64,000 nt of DNA from Paraburkholderia phenoliruptrix (lineage in GTDB: Bacteria > Pseudomonadota > Gammaproteobacteria > Burkholderiales > Burkholderiaceae). The DNA lies in NCBI RefSeq assembly GCF_019511605.1, contig NZ_JAEUAV010000017.1:1-64000 (forward strand), read 5' to 3'. The position numbers and the translations under genes are program-made. Under the pieces are notes generated by a model that made no database searches, was not told the origin of the DNA, and worked only from the letters and a program-made list of their open reading frames with translations. This document shows positions 35,181-44,356 of the stretch, one piece after another. Position 1 is the first letter of the stretch; each line of letters begins with the position of its first letter.

Positions 35181-36392
35181 GTGTCCGATCGCTCCACCGA
35201 CTTCACCGCCATTCCCGCCGCTCACCGGAACCTGTCGGACACCGCGCGTCAGCGAGCGCGCATTGCGACGATGGCACTGTTTTTCATCGCCGGCATGGTG
35301 TACGGATCGTGGGGCGTGCACGTGCCCACGGTGCGTGACCGCTTCCACCTGAGCCCCGCCATGCTGTCGCTTGCGCTTTTCGCGGTCGCCGGTGGTTCGA
35401 TTGGGGCGATGGCGGCCAATGCGTCGTGGATCGCGCGGGTCGGCACGCGGCGGGCGTGCCTGACCGGCGGCCTCGTGATGGCGCTGTGTGTCGCGCTGAT
35501 CCTCGTGGTGCCTTTCTATTGGCTGCTTTTGATCGTGCTGGCCGTGTTCGGCGCGGGCATGGCCACGCTGGACGTCGCGATGAACGCCGAAGCGAGCGCC
35601 GTCGAAAAGGCGCTGCGCAAACCGATCATGTCGTCGTTGCACGGCATGTTCAGCGTAGGCGGGATGGCAGGCGCGGCAGTCGGCGGCGCGCTGCTCGCGC
35701 ATGGCATGGCGCCGGCCGTGCACCTGGCGTTGGCCTCAGCCGTCAGCGCGCTCGTGCTGATCGCGGCCTGCCCGTCGGTACTGCCGCACGTGCCGCACGA
35801 CGAACATCCCGACTCCGCGGCACCACGGACGAGCCGCTGGCGGTCCCCTGCGTTGTGGGCGCTCGGCACCGTGGCGCTCGTCGCGTTGATCGCGGAAGGC
35901 GCCATGTACGACTGGGCGACTGTCTATATGCGCGATGTGGTCCTCGCCACGCCGGCCTCCGCGAGCGCCGCCTATGCGGCATTCTCGGGCGGCATGGCCG
36001 TCGCGCGCTTTGCCGGCGACGCGGTGCGCGCGCGCTTCGGCGCTCCGCAACTGGTAATGGGAAGCGCGACGCTCGCCCTTGTCGGGATGATCGGCGCGCT
36101 CTTGCTGCCCACGACGGTCGCGGCGCTGGTCGGCTTCACGCTGCTGGGCCTCGGCCTCGCCAACATGATGCCGGTGCTGTTCGCCGCTGCCGCCAGCGTC
36201 AAGGGAGTCCACGCGGCCGAAGGGCTCGCACACGTCGCGGGACTTGCTTACTTCGGGCTGCTGTTCGGGCCGGTGGTCATCGGCGCAGTCGCGCAGGTCA
36301 CGAATCTGTCGATTGGGCTTTCGGTGGTCGCGGTGTGCTGCGCACTGATCGCTATCGTCGGTCCCAAGGTGCTGCAACGCCTGAAGATCTAG
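35181..36392 (+). CDS. MFS transporter, YbjJ-like
   Basis: 403 residues from the GTG at 35181 (VSDRSTDFTAIPA). Twelve hydrophobic segments follow, starting with ATMALFFIAGMVYGSWGVHV. The conserved stretch MATLDVAMNAEASAVEKALR between helices 4 and 5 and SSLHGMFSVGGMAGAAVG in helix 5 are typical of the YbjJ group of the major facilitator superfamily. Substrate is unknown. The frame runs further upstream but those residues are in the non-coding gap shared with hugZ. No partner gene; a short non-coding gap follows. Confidence 0.85.
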   Translation: MSDRSTDFTAIPAAHRNLSDTARQRARIATMALFFIAGMVYGSWGVHVPTVRDRFHLSPAMLSLALFAVAGGSIGAMAANASWIARVGTRRACLTGGLVMALCVALILVVPFYWLLLIVLAVFGAGMATLDVAMNAEASAVEKALRKPIMSSLHGMFSVGGMAGAAVGGALLAHGMAPAVHLALASAVSALVLIAACPSVLPHVPHDEHPDSAAPRTSRWRSPALWALGTVALVALIAEGAMYDWATVYMRDVVLATPASASAAYAAFSGGMAVARFAGDAVRARFGAPQLVMGSATLALVGMIGALLLPTTVAALVGFTLLGLGLANMMPVLFAAAASVKGVHAAEGLAHVAGLAYFGLLFGPVVIGAVAQVTNLSIGLSVVAVCCALIAIVGPKVLQRLKI

Positions 36393-36540
36393 CGACCACT
36401 CTCGCGCCGCCAAGCCAGGTAGAGCAGCAGAAGACGCGACGCACGCAGTCGAGTCGAAGGCAGGCGAACGCTCAACGCTCGCCAACGCATGCCAGGCGCG
36501 CCCGCAATTCAGTCGCAATCAGTCTCATCAGCCTAAAGAA

Positions 36541-36572
36541 AAAAGGCACGCGACCCAAGGTCAGCGTGCCTT
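36541..36572 (-). terminator. Terminator after the Liv-type binding protein gene
   Basis: The stem AAGGCACGC / GCGTGCCTT has a 12-base loop. On the minus strand it continues into TTTTTCTTT. Confidence 0.75.
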
Positions 36573-36620
36573 CCAATCATGTCGCCACGGACAGCGCAAC
36601 TCTGCCCGCGCACATGCGTA

Positions 36621-37766
36621 TTACATCTTCACCACGTCGAGCAGCGTCTTCTTGCCCGACTTGTAGTTGTACAGCGAGATCACGCCGTGCTTCAGATCGC
36701 CCTTCGAGTCGAAGCTCGTCTGGCCGATCACACCCTTGTAGTCGGTGTTCGGCATGGCTGCGAGGATCTTCGCCGGATCGGTCGAGCCAGCGCGCTTCAT
36801 TGCGTCGACGATGATGTACACAGCGTCATACGTGAACGGAGCGTAGATCTGGATCGGCTGACCGAAACGCTTCTGGTATTTCGCCTGGAATGCCGAGCCG
36901 CCTTCCATCTTCTCGAGCGCCATGCCGGCTTCCGAGCAGACGATGTTGTCGGTTGCGTCGCCAGCCAGGTCGGACAGCTTGTCGGTACACACGCCGTCGC
37001 CTGCCAGCACCTTCGCGCGCAGGCCGAGCTGCTTGGCTTGCTTCGCGAACGGACCGCCGGTGGCGTCCATGCCGCCGTACATGATTGCGTCCGGGTTTTC
37101 GCCCTTGATCTTGGTCAGAATCGCGCGGAAATCCACAGCCTTGTCGTTCGTCGCGTCATGCGACATCACGTTCAGACCCAGCGACTTTGCCGTCTTTTCG
37201 AACTCGTTCGCGAGACCCTGGCCATAAGCGGTGGAGTCGTCGACGATTGCGACGCTCTTCACTTTCAGACCCTTGGCTGCGTAGTTAGCCAGTGCCGGGC
37301 CTTGCTGCGCATCGGTTGCAACGACGCGGTACGTCGTCTTGAAACCTTGCTGCGTATAGGCCGGGTTGGTTGCCGACGGCGAGATCTGCACGATGCCCGC
37401 ATCGCTATAGATCTTCGAAGCCGGGATCGAGGTGCCCGAGTTCAGGTGGCCGACCACGGCGACGACCTTGTCGTCAACCAGCTTCTGTGCGACCTGCGTT
37501 GCAGTACGCGGGTCGGCTGCGTCGTCCTGTGCATCGAGTTGCAGCGTGATCTTCTGGCCGCCGATCGTCAGGCCCTTTGCGTTGATTTCTTCAACGGCGA
37601 GGCGTGCGCCGTTTTCGTTGTCTTTCCCCAGGTGAGCGATACCGCCAGTCAGCGGTGCAACGTGACCGATCTTGACGACCGTGTCCGCTGCGGCCGTTGT
37701 TGCCAACGTTGCGAACAGCATCGCCGCAGCGCTGATCGGCAACAGCTTTTGAATCTTGATGTTCAT
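36621..37766 (-). CDS. Branched-chain amino acid ABC transporter substrate-binding protein (Liv type)
   Basis: 381 residues from the ATG at 37766, which begins a Sec signal peptide (MNIKIQKLLPISAAAMLFAT, cleavage after TAAAD-like). The mature protein is a two-lobed type I periplasmic binding protein: KIGHVAPLTGGIAHLGKD opens lobe one, and VVAVVGHLNSGTSIPASKIY is the ligand-binding loop typical of LivJ/LivK. Later, GENPDAIMYGGMDATGG and AYIIVDAMKRAG-like regions follow. It delivers Leu/Ile/Val or similar to a LivHMGF permease. The permease genes are not adjacent, which is common for Burkholderia-type genomes. A terminator follows directly. Confidence 0.9.
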   Translation of the reverse strand: MNIKIQKLLPISAAAMLFATLATTAAADTVVKIGHVAPLTGGIAHLGKDNENGARLAVEEINAKGLTIGGQKITLQLDAQDDAADPRTATQVAQKLVDDKVVAVVGHLNSGTSIPASKIYSDAGIVQISPSATNPAYTQQGFKTTYRVVATDAQQGPALANYAAKGLKVKSVAIVDDSTAYGQGLANEFEKTAKSLGLNVMSHDATNDKAVDFRAILTKIKGENPDAIMYGGMDATGGPFAKQAKQLGLRAKVLAGDGVCTDKLSDLAGDATDNIVCSEAGMALEKMEGGSAFQAKYQKRFGQPIQIYAPFTYDAVYIIVDAMKRAGSTDPAKILAAMPNTDYKGVIGQTSFDSKGDLKHGVISLYNYKSGKKTLLDVVKM

Positions 37767-38266
37767 GTAAGTCTCCAGTTTCGGTCCCAAAAACTACGTA
37801 ATCGCCCTGTGCCCCCGCTTCCCCAACACGTGTCGCTCAGTCCCGTGGACGACCACGCCGGTTGCATCGTTCATGCACTTGGCAGCACGTTTGCCGGACT
37901 GTTTGTGACAGGCGGCAAACCGTACTTGCGCGCAAGTGTAGGCCATCAAATTAATTTGTGGGACTTTTTTGAGGAAGTGGGATCAACACTAATAGCGTTT
38001 ATCCAGCGGCGCCCGGTTCCGGCCTGTCCCGCGGCCTGCAAAGCACCGGCCCATGCGGGTTTGCGCTATGTGGGTCATGCGCGCGGATAACGACTAAAGC
38101 TTTTGGCGAATCAACCGTTAACGGTCCGAATGAGGATTCGGACGACGCTTCGAATGCGGTTTCGAATAAGGTTTCGCGCAGGGCTGCAATCGTCTCGTGC
38201 AGCCCGAACTTCGTTGCAACGACGCGCGCCGCAAGCGGGGGCGGCGCGCGCCTGACTGGTTGCCGC
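37767..38266. other. Intergenic region upstream of the Liv-type gene
   Basis: 500 bases without a recognisable gene. Contains a 12-bp palindrome ACCGTTAACGGT at 38114-38125 and several TTCG-rich short repeats (38,130-38,190). Presumably holds the livJ/livK-type promoter. Confidence 0.35.
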
Positions 38267-39367
38267 TCAGGGTTTGAAGGCGGCAATGCGTGCGCTTGCC
38301 GCGCGCCACTCGTCTTCGAGCTGCGCCATCAGTTCAGCGGCGCCGAAGCCCTCGCGACGCGCACGACCGAGCGGCGCGCCCTGTCCCGACCACAGCGACA
38401 GATAGTCGCCGTTCTGCGCGCGGCCGGCGGTCTGCCGCAACTCCTGCGTCAACGCGTTTTGCACGGGATACGGCGCGATCTTCTGCGGCGCTTCGCTCAG
38501 ACGCTGCATTAACGGATTGCGTATGCCTCGGGCATGGCGGCCTGTGATCGCGCGCGTGACCGAAGTGGAGGTGTCCGACATCGAGCGCAGCCGCTCTTTC
38601 CACGCCTGCGGTATCGCGCTTTCGCGGGACGTGAGAAACGCCGTGCCCATCACGGCGGCTTGCGCGCCGAGTGCGAGCGCGGCGACGATCCCGCGTCCGT
38701 CCATGATGCCGCCGGCGGCCAGCACCGGCAGTCCCGTTGCGTCGACGAGTTGCGGCACGAGCGCCATCGTGCCCACCAGTGCGTCTTCGAACGAACCGAG
38801 GAAAGTACCGCGATGCGCGCCCGCCTCCGAGCCTTGTGCGGCGATAGCATCGGCCCCCGCGTCGCGCCATGCGACGCCTTCAGCGACATGCGTCGCCGTG
38901 CCGATTACATATTGACCGTTCGCATGCAGCCGTGCGACGTCCTCGCGCGACAGCAGCCCAAAGGTGAAGCTCACCACCGGCACGCGCGTTTCGATCAGCG
39001 CCTCGAGTTGCGCGCGGAAATCCGGCGCATAGCGTTCGAGCGGCCGGCCCGGCGGCAGGCCGAGGTCGGCGCGCACCGGATCGATCGCTTCGAGCGCGCG
39101 GCGCACGGTGGCGTCGTCGGGCGCGGCGGGCTCCAGTACGAACAGATTGACGCCGAACGGGCGATCGGTCAGCGCCCGAATCGCCGCGACGTCGCTGGCA
39201 ATTTTCTCCGGCGAGAGCGCCGCGCCCGCCAACGTGCCAAGTCCGCCGCTATTGGACACCGCGGCAACCAGTTCGGGCGTCGTGGCGCCCGCCATCGGCG
39301 CCTGCACGACGGGTACCCGCAGCGCAAAACGCTCGGCAAACGGCGTCGCAAAATTGCCTTCAGTCAT
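38267..39367 (-). CDS. Nitronate monooxygenase
   Basis: 366 residues from the ATG at 39367, preceded by GGAGAATCCATC. The FMN-dependent TIM-barrel enzyme oxidises nitronates such as propionate-3-nitronate. Family blocks are clear: VPVVQAPMAGATTPELVAAV near the N-terminus, SNSGGLGTLAGAALSPE, then DAIAAQGSEAGAHRGTF with the catalytic-type histidine, and VLAAGGIMDGRGIVAALALG with GAQAAVMGTAFL binding the FMN phosphate. It is divergent from the dienelactone hydrolase gene with a 300-base gap between. The distal section (RAITGRHARGIRNPLMQ) is typical of bacterial class I members. Confidence 0.9.
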   Translation of the reverse strand: MTEGNFATPFAERFALRVPVVQAPMAGATTPELVAAVSNSGGLGTLAGAALSPEKIASDVAAIRALTDRPFGVNLFVLEPAAPDDATVRRALEAIDPVRADLGLPPGRPLERYAPDFRAQLEALIETRVPVVSFTFGLLSREDVARLHANGQYVIGTATHVAEGVAWRDAGADAIAAQGSEAGAHRGTFLGSFEDALVGTMALVPQLVDATGLPVLAAGGIMDGRGIVAALALGAQAAVMGTAFLTSRESAIPQAWKERLRSMSDTSTSVTRAITGRHARGIRNPLMQRLSEAPQKIAPYPVQNALTQELRQTAGRAQNGDYLSLWSGQGAPLGRARREGFGAAELMAQLEDEWRAASARIAAFKP

Positions 39368-39670
39368 GATGGATTCTCCTTCGCGCACTCCGCTCGCCGT
39401 ACCGGCGAGCCACTAGTTGGACTCTACCGACCCAGCGCGCAACGGAAAAATGAATTATCGAGAACGTTCCGATCGCCCGACGAGATCGCCCCGGCGACAC
39501 GCGCCGCAGCTCGCTTGCACTGCCGCCGCCGCGCTTTGGGCGCTCTGCCTGCATGCGCATTCTTTTGGTGGCAAACTGACCGCCCGCTTCAGGCATTCGA
39601 GCCTCTGGCATTCACTTCGACCCAACTCGCAGACCGGAATCGCCGGTCGCGCGCGACTATGGAGAACACC
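39368..39670. other. Divergent promoter region
   Basis: 303 bases between nitronate monooxygenase and dienelactone hydrolase. Ribosome-binding sites are visible at both edges; no gene seen inside. Confidence 0.4.
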
Positions 39671-40369
39671 ATGAGCATCACTTCACGATGGATCGACATT
39701 CCTGCAGGCAACGACACCTTCGGCGGATATCTGGCCGTGCCCAAGGGCGGCAAGGGACCGGCCGTCATCATCATTCAGGAAATTTTCGGCGTGAACAGCC
39801 ATATCCGCTCGGTCGCGGATCAATATGCACAGGATGGCTACGTGGCGCTCGCACCCGACGTGTTCTGGCGCGTGCAGCCGCGCGTCGAGCTAACGTATGA
39901 AGGCGCCGACCGGGCGAAGGGCATCGAGCTGATGCAGAAGCTCGACACGAACCAGGCCGCGGACGACATCGGCGCGGCGGCCGCCGCGTTGCGCGCCATG
40001 CCGGAAGTCACGGGCAAGCTCGCTGCAATTGGCTTCTGCTATGGCGGACTGCTTGCGTACCTGAGCGCGGCGCGCGGCAGCGTCGATGCTGCAGTCGCCT
40101 ACTATGGCGGCGGCATTCAGAACCGGCTCGATGAAGCCGCCAAGGTCAAAGTGCCGATGCAGTTCCATTACGGCGAACTGGACACGCACATTCCGCTGTC
40201 GGCTGTCGGCCAGATTCAGGAACGCTTCGCCGGCCGCACCGATACCGAGTTCCACATTTATCCGAACGCCGATCACGGCTTCAACTGTTCGGACCGTGCG
40301 TCGTACAACCAGCGCGCCGCCGCGCTCGCGCATGGCCGCACGCTGACGTTCCTCGGCGAACGGCTCTAA
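39671..40369 (+). CDS. Dienelactone hydrolase family protein
   Basis: 232 residues from the ATG at 39671, preceded by TATGGAGAACACC; an ATG four codons earlier is less well spaced. The alpha/beta hydrolase carries a Cys-Asp-His triad: Cys in AIGFCYGGLLAYL, Asp in YGELDTHIP and His in YPNADHGFNC. Early sequence AVIIIQEIFGVNSHIRSVAD is the conserved oxyanion/Glu region of dienelactone hydrolases. The classical enzyme opens dienelactones in chlorocatechol degradation, but many chromosomal members like this one have unknown physiological substrates. No chlorocatechol genes are near. Confidence 0.9.
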   Translation: MSITSRWIDIPAGNDTFGGYLAVPKGGKGPAVIIIQEIFGVNSHIRSVADQYAQDGYVALAPDVFWRVQPRVELTYEGADRAKGIELMQKLDTNQAADDIGAAAAALRAMPEVTGKLAAIGFCYGGLLAYLSAARGSVDAAVAYYGGGIQNRLDEAAKVKVPMQFHYGELDTHIPLSAVGQIQERFAGRTDTEFHIYPNADHGFNCSDRASYNQRAAALAHGRTLTFLGERL

Positions 40370-40607
40370 ACCGTGCGTTGGGCGCGGCTCGTCGCGGCCG
40401 CGCCCGGTCAAGCTTCTCCGGCATCAATTCAGGTACGCTGTGCAAGACGGCGCGTCGCCGGCGCGCCGTCCTGTTCGTGCGCGACTTACGCGGTTAGGCG
40501 CACGCGGTTAGGCGCACGTGGTTAGATAGCCGCACCGCGGTATGGTCGAGCCGCCGCTCGCGTGCATCGCCTACTCATATTCAATATCCGACAGCGAGGC
40601 TTCTTTC

Positions 40608-42146
40608 GTGCTCTCAGACTATCTCGCCCACGACGCCTTCGCCCTTGCCGAACTCGTGCGGACTCGCGAAGTCAGTGCGCGCGAGTTGCTCGACACGGCT
40701 ATCTCGCGCGCGGAGGCGGTCAATCCTGCGATCAACGCGATTGTCCTGAAGGACTATGACGCGGCCCGCGAACGCGCGTCGCGTTTCGACGCGAACATGG
40801 CGAACGACGTGAACGCTGCGCATGGCCACGATGCCGGTGGCCAGGAAACGGCGCAGAGTGCGCTTGCCGGCGTGCCCTACCTGATAAAAGATCTCGGCGC
40901 CGCGGTGGCGGGTCTGCGCATGACAATGGGCAGCCGTCACTACCGGCACTTCATTCCCGCCGACGACGCGCCGGTTGTCGCGCTGGCCAAAGCGGCGGGC
41001 CTGAACATCTTCGGCAAGACGAGCACCTCGGAGCTCGGCCAGATGCCTTATACGGAGCCCGAACTATTTGGCGCGTGCCGCAATCCGTGGAACCTCGACC
41101 ATACGCCGGGCGGCTCCAGCGGCGGCGCGGCGGCGGCGGTCGCGGCAGGCATCGTCCCGCTTGCGCATGCATCGGACGGCGGCGGCTCGATCCGCATTCC
41201 CGCATCGTGCTGCGGCCTCTTCGGGCTCAAGCCGTCGCGCGGGCGCGTGCCGCGCATGCCTGCGGCGGCCGTGGCCGGAGAGCTTGGCGTCGATCACGCC
41301 GTCTCGCGCAGCGTGCGTGACAGCGCTTTGCTGCTGGACCTGCTGGCGGGCAATGCGGACCGTCCGCTTGGCGCGCCTGGGACGTTTCTCGCGGCAAGCC
41401 GGGAGCCGTGCAAACCGCTCAGCATTGCCTATGTGACCGAGCCGATGCTCGCCGCGTCGCTTTCCGCCGACGCGCGCGCCGCACTCGAAGACGCCGCCCA
41501 ACTCGCCCGCTCGCTTGGCCACAATATCGAGCCCATTTCGCTCGGCATCGATTTCGCGGCGGTCAGGCATGCGTTTCTCACGCTGTGGTCCGTCACCGCG
41601 GAAGACCTGGTGCTGAACGCTGAGCGCATCACCGGCCGCAAGCCACTGCGCGACGAGTTCGAAATCTCGACATGGGCGATGGCGCACGTCGGCCGCAAGC
41701 TCGGCGAGCGCGGCTTGCCCGCTGCGCTCGAAGAACAGCGCCGCATCACCGCGCGTCTGACCGATCTGTTGAGCCGCTACGACGTGATTCTGTGCGCGAC
41801 GCTCGCCGGCGCGCCCATCAAGATTGGCGAGATGCAGCCAACGCCCGCCGAGCGGATGCAGATGCGCGCCGTCAGCGCGATGCCGCTCGAACCGCTGCTG
41901 AAAAAGCTGCTCGCCGAGGCGTCGGACAAGGCCTTCGCATGGGCAGGCTGTACGGAACTGTTCAATCTGAGTGGCCAGCCGGCGATGTCGGTGCCGCTGT
42001 ACTGGAATGCACGCGGACTTCCCGTCGGCGTGCAGTTCGCCGCGCGCGAGGGCGGCGAAGCGACGCTGCTGCGCCTCGCCGCGCAACTCGAAGCGGCGCG
42101 GCCGTGGTTCCACAGGCGGCCACCGCTGCTCAACGCGCGTAGCTAG
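40608..42146 (+). CDS. Amidase (amidase signature family)
   Basis: 512 residues if started at the GTG at 40608 (VLSDYLAHDAFALAELVRTR); an ATG at 40542 gives 22 more residues without family similarity. The Ser-cisSer-Lys triad is seen as Lys in GVPYLIKDLG, and the two serines in the Gly/Ser-rich HTPGGSSGGAAAAVAAG and HASDGGGSIRIPASCCG. The enzyme hydrolyses a carbon-nitrogen amide bond; the substrate is unknown. The family resemblance includes the ending SGQPAMSVPLYWNARGLPVG. It stands alone, followed by a convergent MFS gene after about 150 bases. Confidence 0.9.
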   Translation: MLSDYLAHDAFALAELVRTREVSARELLDTAISRAEAVNPAINAIVLKDYDAARERASRFDANMANDVNAAHGHDAGGQETAQSALAGVPYLIKDLGAAVAGLRMTMGSRHYRHFIPADDAPVVALAKAAGLNIFGKTSTSELGQMPYTEPELFGACRNPWNLDHTPGGSSGGAAAAVAAGIVPLAHASDGGGSIRIPASCCGLFGLKPSRGRVPRMPAAAVAGELGVDHAVSRSVRDSALLLDLLAGNADRPLGAPGTFLAASREPCKPLSIAYVTEPMLAASLSADARAALEDAAQLARSLGHNIEPISLGIDFAAVRHAFLTLWSVTAEDLVLNAERITGRKPLRDEFEISTWAMAHVGRKLGERGLPAALEEQRRITARLTDLLSRYDVILCATLAGAPIKIGEMQPTPAERMQMRAVSAMPLEPLLKKLLAEASDKAFAWAGCTELFNLSGQPAMSVPLYWNARGLPVGVQFAAREGGEATLLRLAAQLEAARPWFHRRPPLLNARS

Positions 42147-42292
42147 GCGGGCTGGGAAGTGTCGAGGGGCGATGGCGCTGGGGCCTGCGTTGCGGCGGCG
42201 TCGGGCGCATCGCATTGCGCATTGCGCATTGCGTTGGCGCGGCTTGGTTGCATTGCCCGCGCTTGCAAAGCCCCCACATACATACGAGCCGC

Positions 42293-43585
42293 TCAAGCCG
42301 GCTTACGTCGCGCATCCAGATCCACATGACGCTGGCCGGGCATGCACGCCACCGCCGTGATCGACGCGGCCAGTCCCGCCATCACGTAATAAGTCGGGGC
42401 GAGTGGCGAACCAGTAACCTCGGTAAGCCGTGTGGCCACGAAGGGTCCGAAGCCGCCGAACATGATCACCGCGACGTTGTAGGCGAGTGATAGACCCGTT
42501 GAGCGCACATACGCCGGGAACAACTCGGCGATCATCGCGCCGAACGGTCCGTAATAGCCGGACAACGTAATGGAAAGAAGCGCCTGCACGGCAACCAGCT
42601 TGGATACGCTCGGCGCCGCCGCGAGCCATGCGCAGAGCGGGTAGATGATCGCGAGCGTAAGCACCAGCGACCACAGCGAAAGCCACTTTCGCCCTATCCT
42701 GTCCGACCAGGCGCCCGTCAACGGCGAGAGCACCATCAGCAGCAGGTTGCCTGCTATCACCGCGTAGAACGACTGTGCATAGGGCAGCTTGAGTTGCGTG
42801 ACCGCGAACGTCGGCAGATAGCTGATCAGCACATAGAGCGTCACTGTAAGCGCGATGACGCAGCCAAGCGCGCACAGCACGTCGCGGCTGTGGCCGCCGA
42901 AGAGCTCGCGCAAGGTGGCGCGTCGCGCGGTTTTCTGTGCGAGGAGAAACACTTCCGAGTCTGCCAGGTGCCGGCGAATGTAGATGCCGACCGGCCCGAT
43001 CAGCAGACCGATAATGAACGGCACCCGCCAGCCCCACGACTTGAGCGCCTCCGGAGTCAAGCCGTGCGTGATCGCGGCGCCCACCAGCGAACCGAACAGC
43101 AACGCAGCCGACTGACTCGCCATCTGCCAGCTGCCGTAGAAGCCGCGCCTCGAAAATGGCGCCGCTTCGATCAGCAGCGCGGTCGAACTGCCGAACTCGC
43201 CGCCGGCGGAAAAACCTTGCAGCAGGCGGCCGAGTACGATCATCAACGGCGCGCCAATGCCAATTGCCGAATAGGGCGGCGCAATGGCGAGCAGCAGAGT
43301 GCCGAGCGTCATCAGCGCGATGACGACGACGAGTGCCGCCTTGCGCCCGGCGCGATCCGCATAAAGTCCAAGGACGATGGCGCCCACTGCCCGCATCACG
43401 AAAGCAACGCCGAAGCTCGCCGTGGCGAGCAGCAAAGATGTGTGGGCATTGCCGGCGGGAAAAAACAGTTGCGCGATGACCACCGTCAGCAAGCCGAATA
43501 CGGTGAAGTCATACCACTCGAGCGCGTTGCCAATGACCGCCGCCACGACGGCGCGGGTATTGAGGCTTCTCGACGCTGGCGACAT
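42293..43585 (-). CDS. MFS transporter of the metabolite:H+ symporter (MHS) type
   Basis: 430 residues from the ATG at 43585, with CCGGAGGC 12 bases upstream; the frame runs on to 43810 without family similarity. Family marks are VAAVIGNALEWYDFTVFG in helix 1, the loop GLYADRAGRKAAL between helices 2 and 3, and LLQGFSAGGEFGSSTALLIE in helix 4, typical of ProP/CitA/KgtP-like symporters. WGWRVPFIIGLLIGPVGIYI is also characteristic. Substrates of this group are organic acids or betaines, and this one's is not known. It is convergent with the amidase gene, which does not imply a link. Confidence 0.9.
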   Translation of the reverse strand: MSPASRSLNTRAVVAAVIGNALEWYDFTVFGLLTVVIAQLFFPAGNAHTSLLLATASFGVAFVMRAVGAIVLGLYADRAGRKAALVVVIALMTLGTLLLAIAPPYSAIGIGAPLMIVLGRLLQGFSAGGEFGSSTALLIEAAPFSRRGFYGSWQMASQSAALLFGSLVGAAITHGLTPEALKSWGWRVPFIIGLLIGPVGIYIRRHLADSEVFLLAQKTARRATLRELFGGHSRDVLCALGCVIALTVTLYVLISYLPTFAVTQLKLPYAQSFYAVIAGNLLLMVLSPLTGAWSDRIGRKWLSLWSLVLTLAIIYPLCAWLAAAPSVSKLVAVQALLSITLSGYYGPFGAMIAELFPAYVRSTGLSLAYNVAVIMFGGFGPFVATRLTEVTGSPLAPTYYVMAGLAASITAVACMPGQRHVDLDARRKPA

Positions 43586-43726
43586 GCGAATCTCGAGCCT
43601 CCGGAAAGTGTCTTGTGACGGTTCCTGCCGGTGCCGTGACGAACCCGCCAGAAGCAACGCGGGCCGCGGCAAATCGCATTGGAGTGTAAAGAGCACGCCG
43701 GCCGTTTTCAAGCCACAAACCGTGCG

Positions 43727-43761
43727 AAAAAAAGCGCGCGCCGGACGTGTCGGCACGCGCC
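43727..43761 (-). terminator. Terminator after the HiPIP gene
   Basis: On the minus strand a GC-rich stem with one bulge (GCGCGTGCCG / CGGCGCGCGC) is followed by seven T. Confidence 0.65.
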
Positions 43762-43843
43762 TCTGCCATTGCTGCTGACATGTGCGCCGCGATGTTGCAG
43801 CGCATTTCACTCAAGACCCAACTGCAGCGCGATGAATGCCGGC

Positions 43844-44155
43844 TCAGGCCTTCTTGTTATATGCGCTGCACCAACCCTTCGCGGCGACCTGCTTGCCAGC
43901 GAACATCGGGCACGGCGCATACGGATCGCTTGCCTTGCCCTGATAGAAGCTGCAGTTGCCGCAGTCCTGGCCGGCTGCGTACTTCGCGAACTTCGCCTTG
44001 TCGACTTTGCTGGCGTCTTCCTTGTAGCCGAGCGCCTGCGCGGTCGGGTCGCTTTCGGCGACCTTCGGGGCGTCGGCGAACGCCTGACGCGAAAGCGCGA
44101 GCGACGAGGCAACACCGATTGTGGAAATCAAAAACGTACGACGGGATGCTTTCAT
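43844..44155 (-). CDS. High-potential iron-sulfur protein (HiPIP)
   Basis: 103 residues from the ATG at 44155. The N-terminus MKASRRTFLISTIGVASSLA is a twin-arginine signal, as expected for a cofactor-loaded periplasmic protein. Four cysteines fit the HiPIP pattern for one [4Fe-4S] cluster: two in CGNCSFYQG, one in APCPMFAG and one in GWCSAYNKK. HiPIPs carry electrons between membrane complexes and terminal oxidases or other acceptors. No partner genes are adjacent, and the frame open to 44248 upstream is not part of the protein. Monocistronic with its own terminator. Confidence 0.92.
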   Translation of the reverse strand: MKASRRTFLISTIGVASSLALSRQAFADAPKVAESDPTAQALGYKEDASKVDKAKFAKYAAGQDCGNCSFYQGKASDPYAPCPMFAGKQVAAKGWCSAYNKKA

Positions 44156-44356
44156 GGGGGAGTCACTCCATTTATATTGAACTGATCGCCGTTCTGATGA
44201 CAGCGGTCCCCAAGCATAGCAACGAAGCCGTCGCCCGTAACGGGTCAAATGCTGGAGATAAGCGAATTGCTACGGCATCGTTCGTACTGCGCTGCCTTGC
44301 ATCGCGTTCGCCGCATGGCGCTCAACTGCACCACTGCATATCCGACGACGCACCGC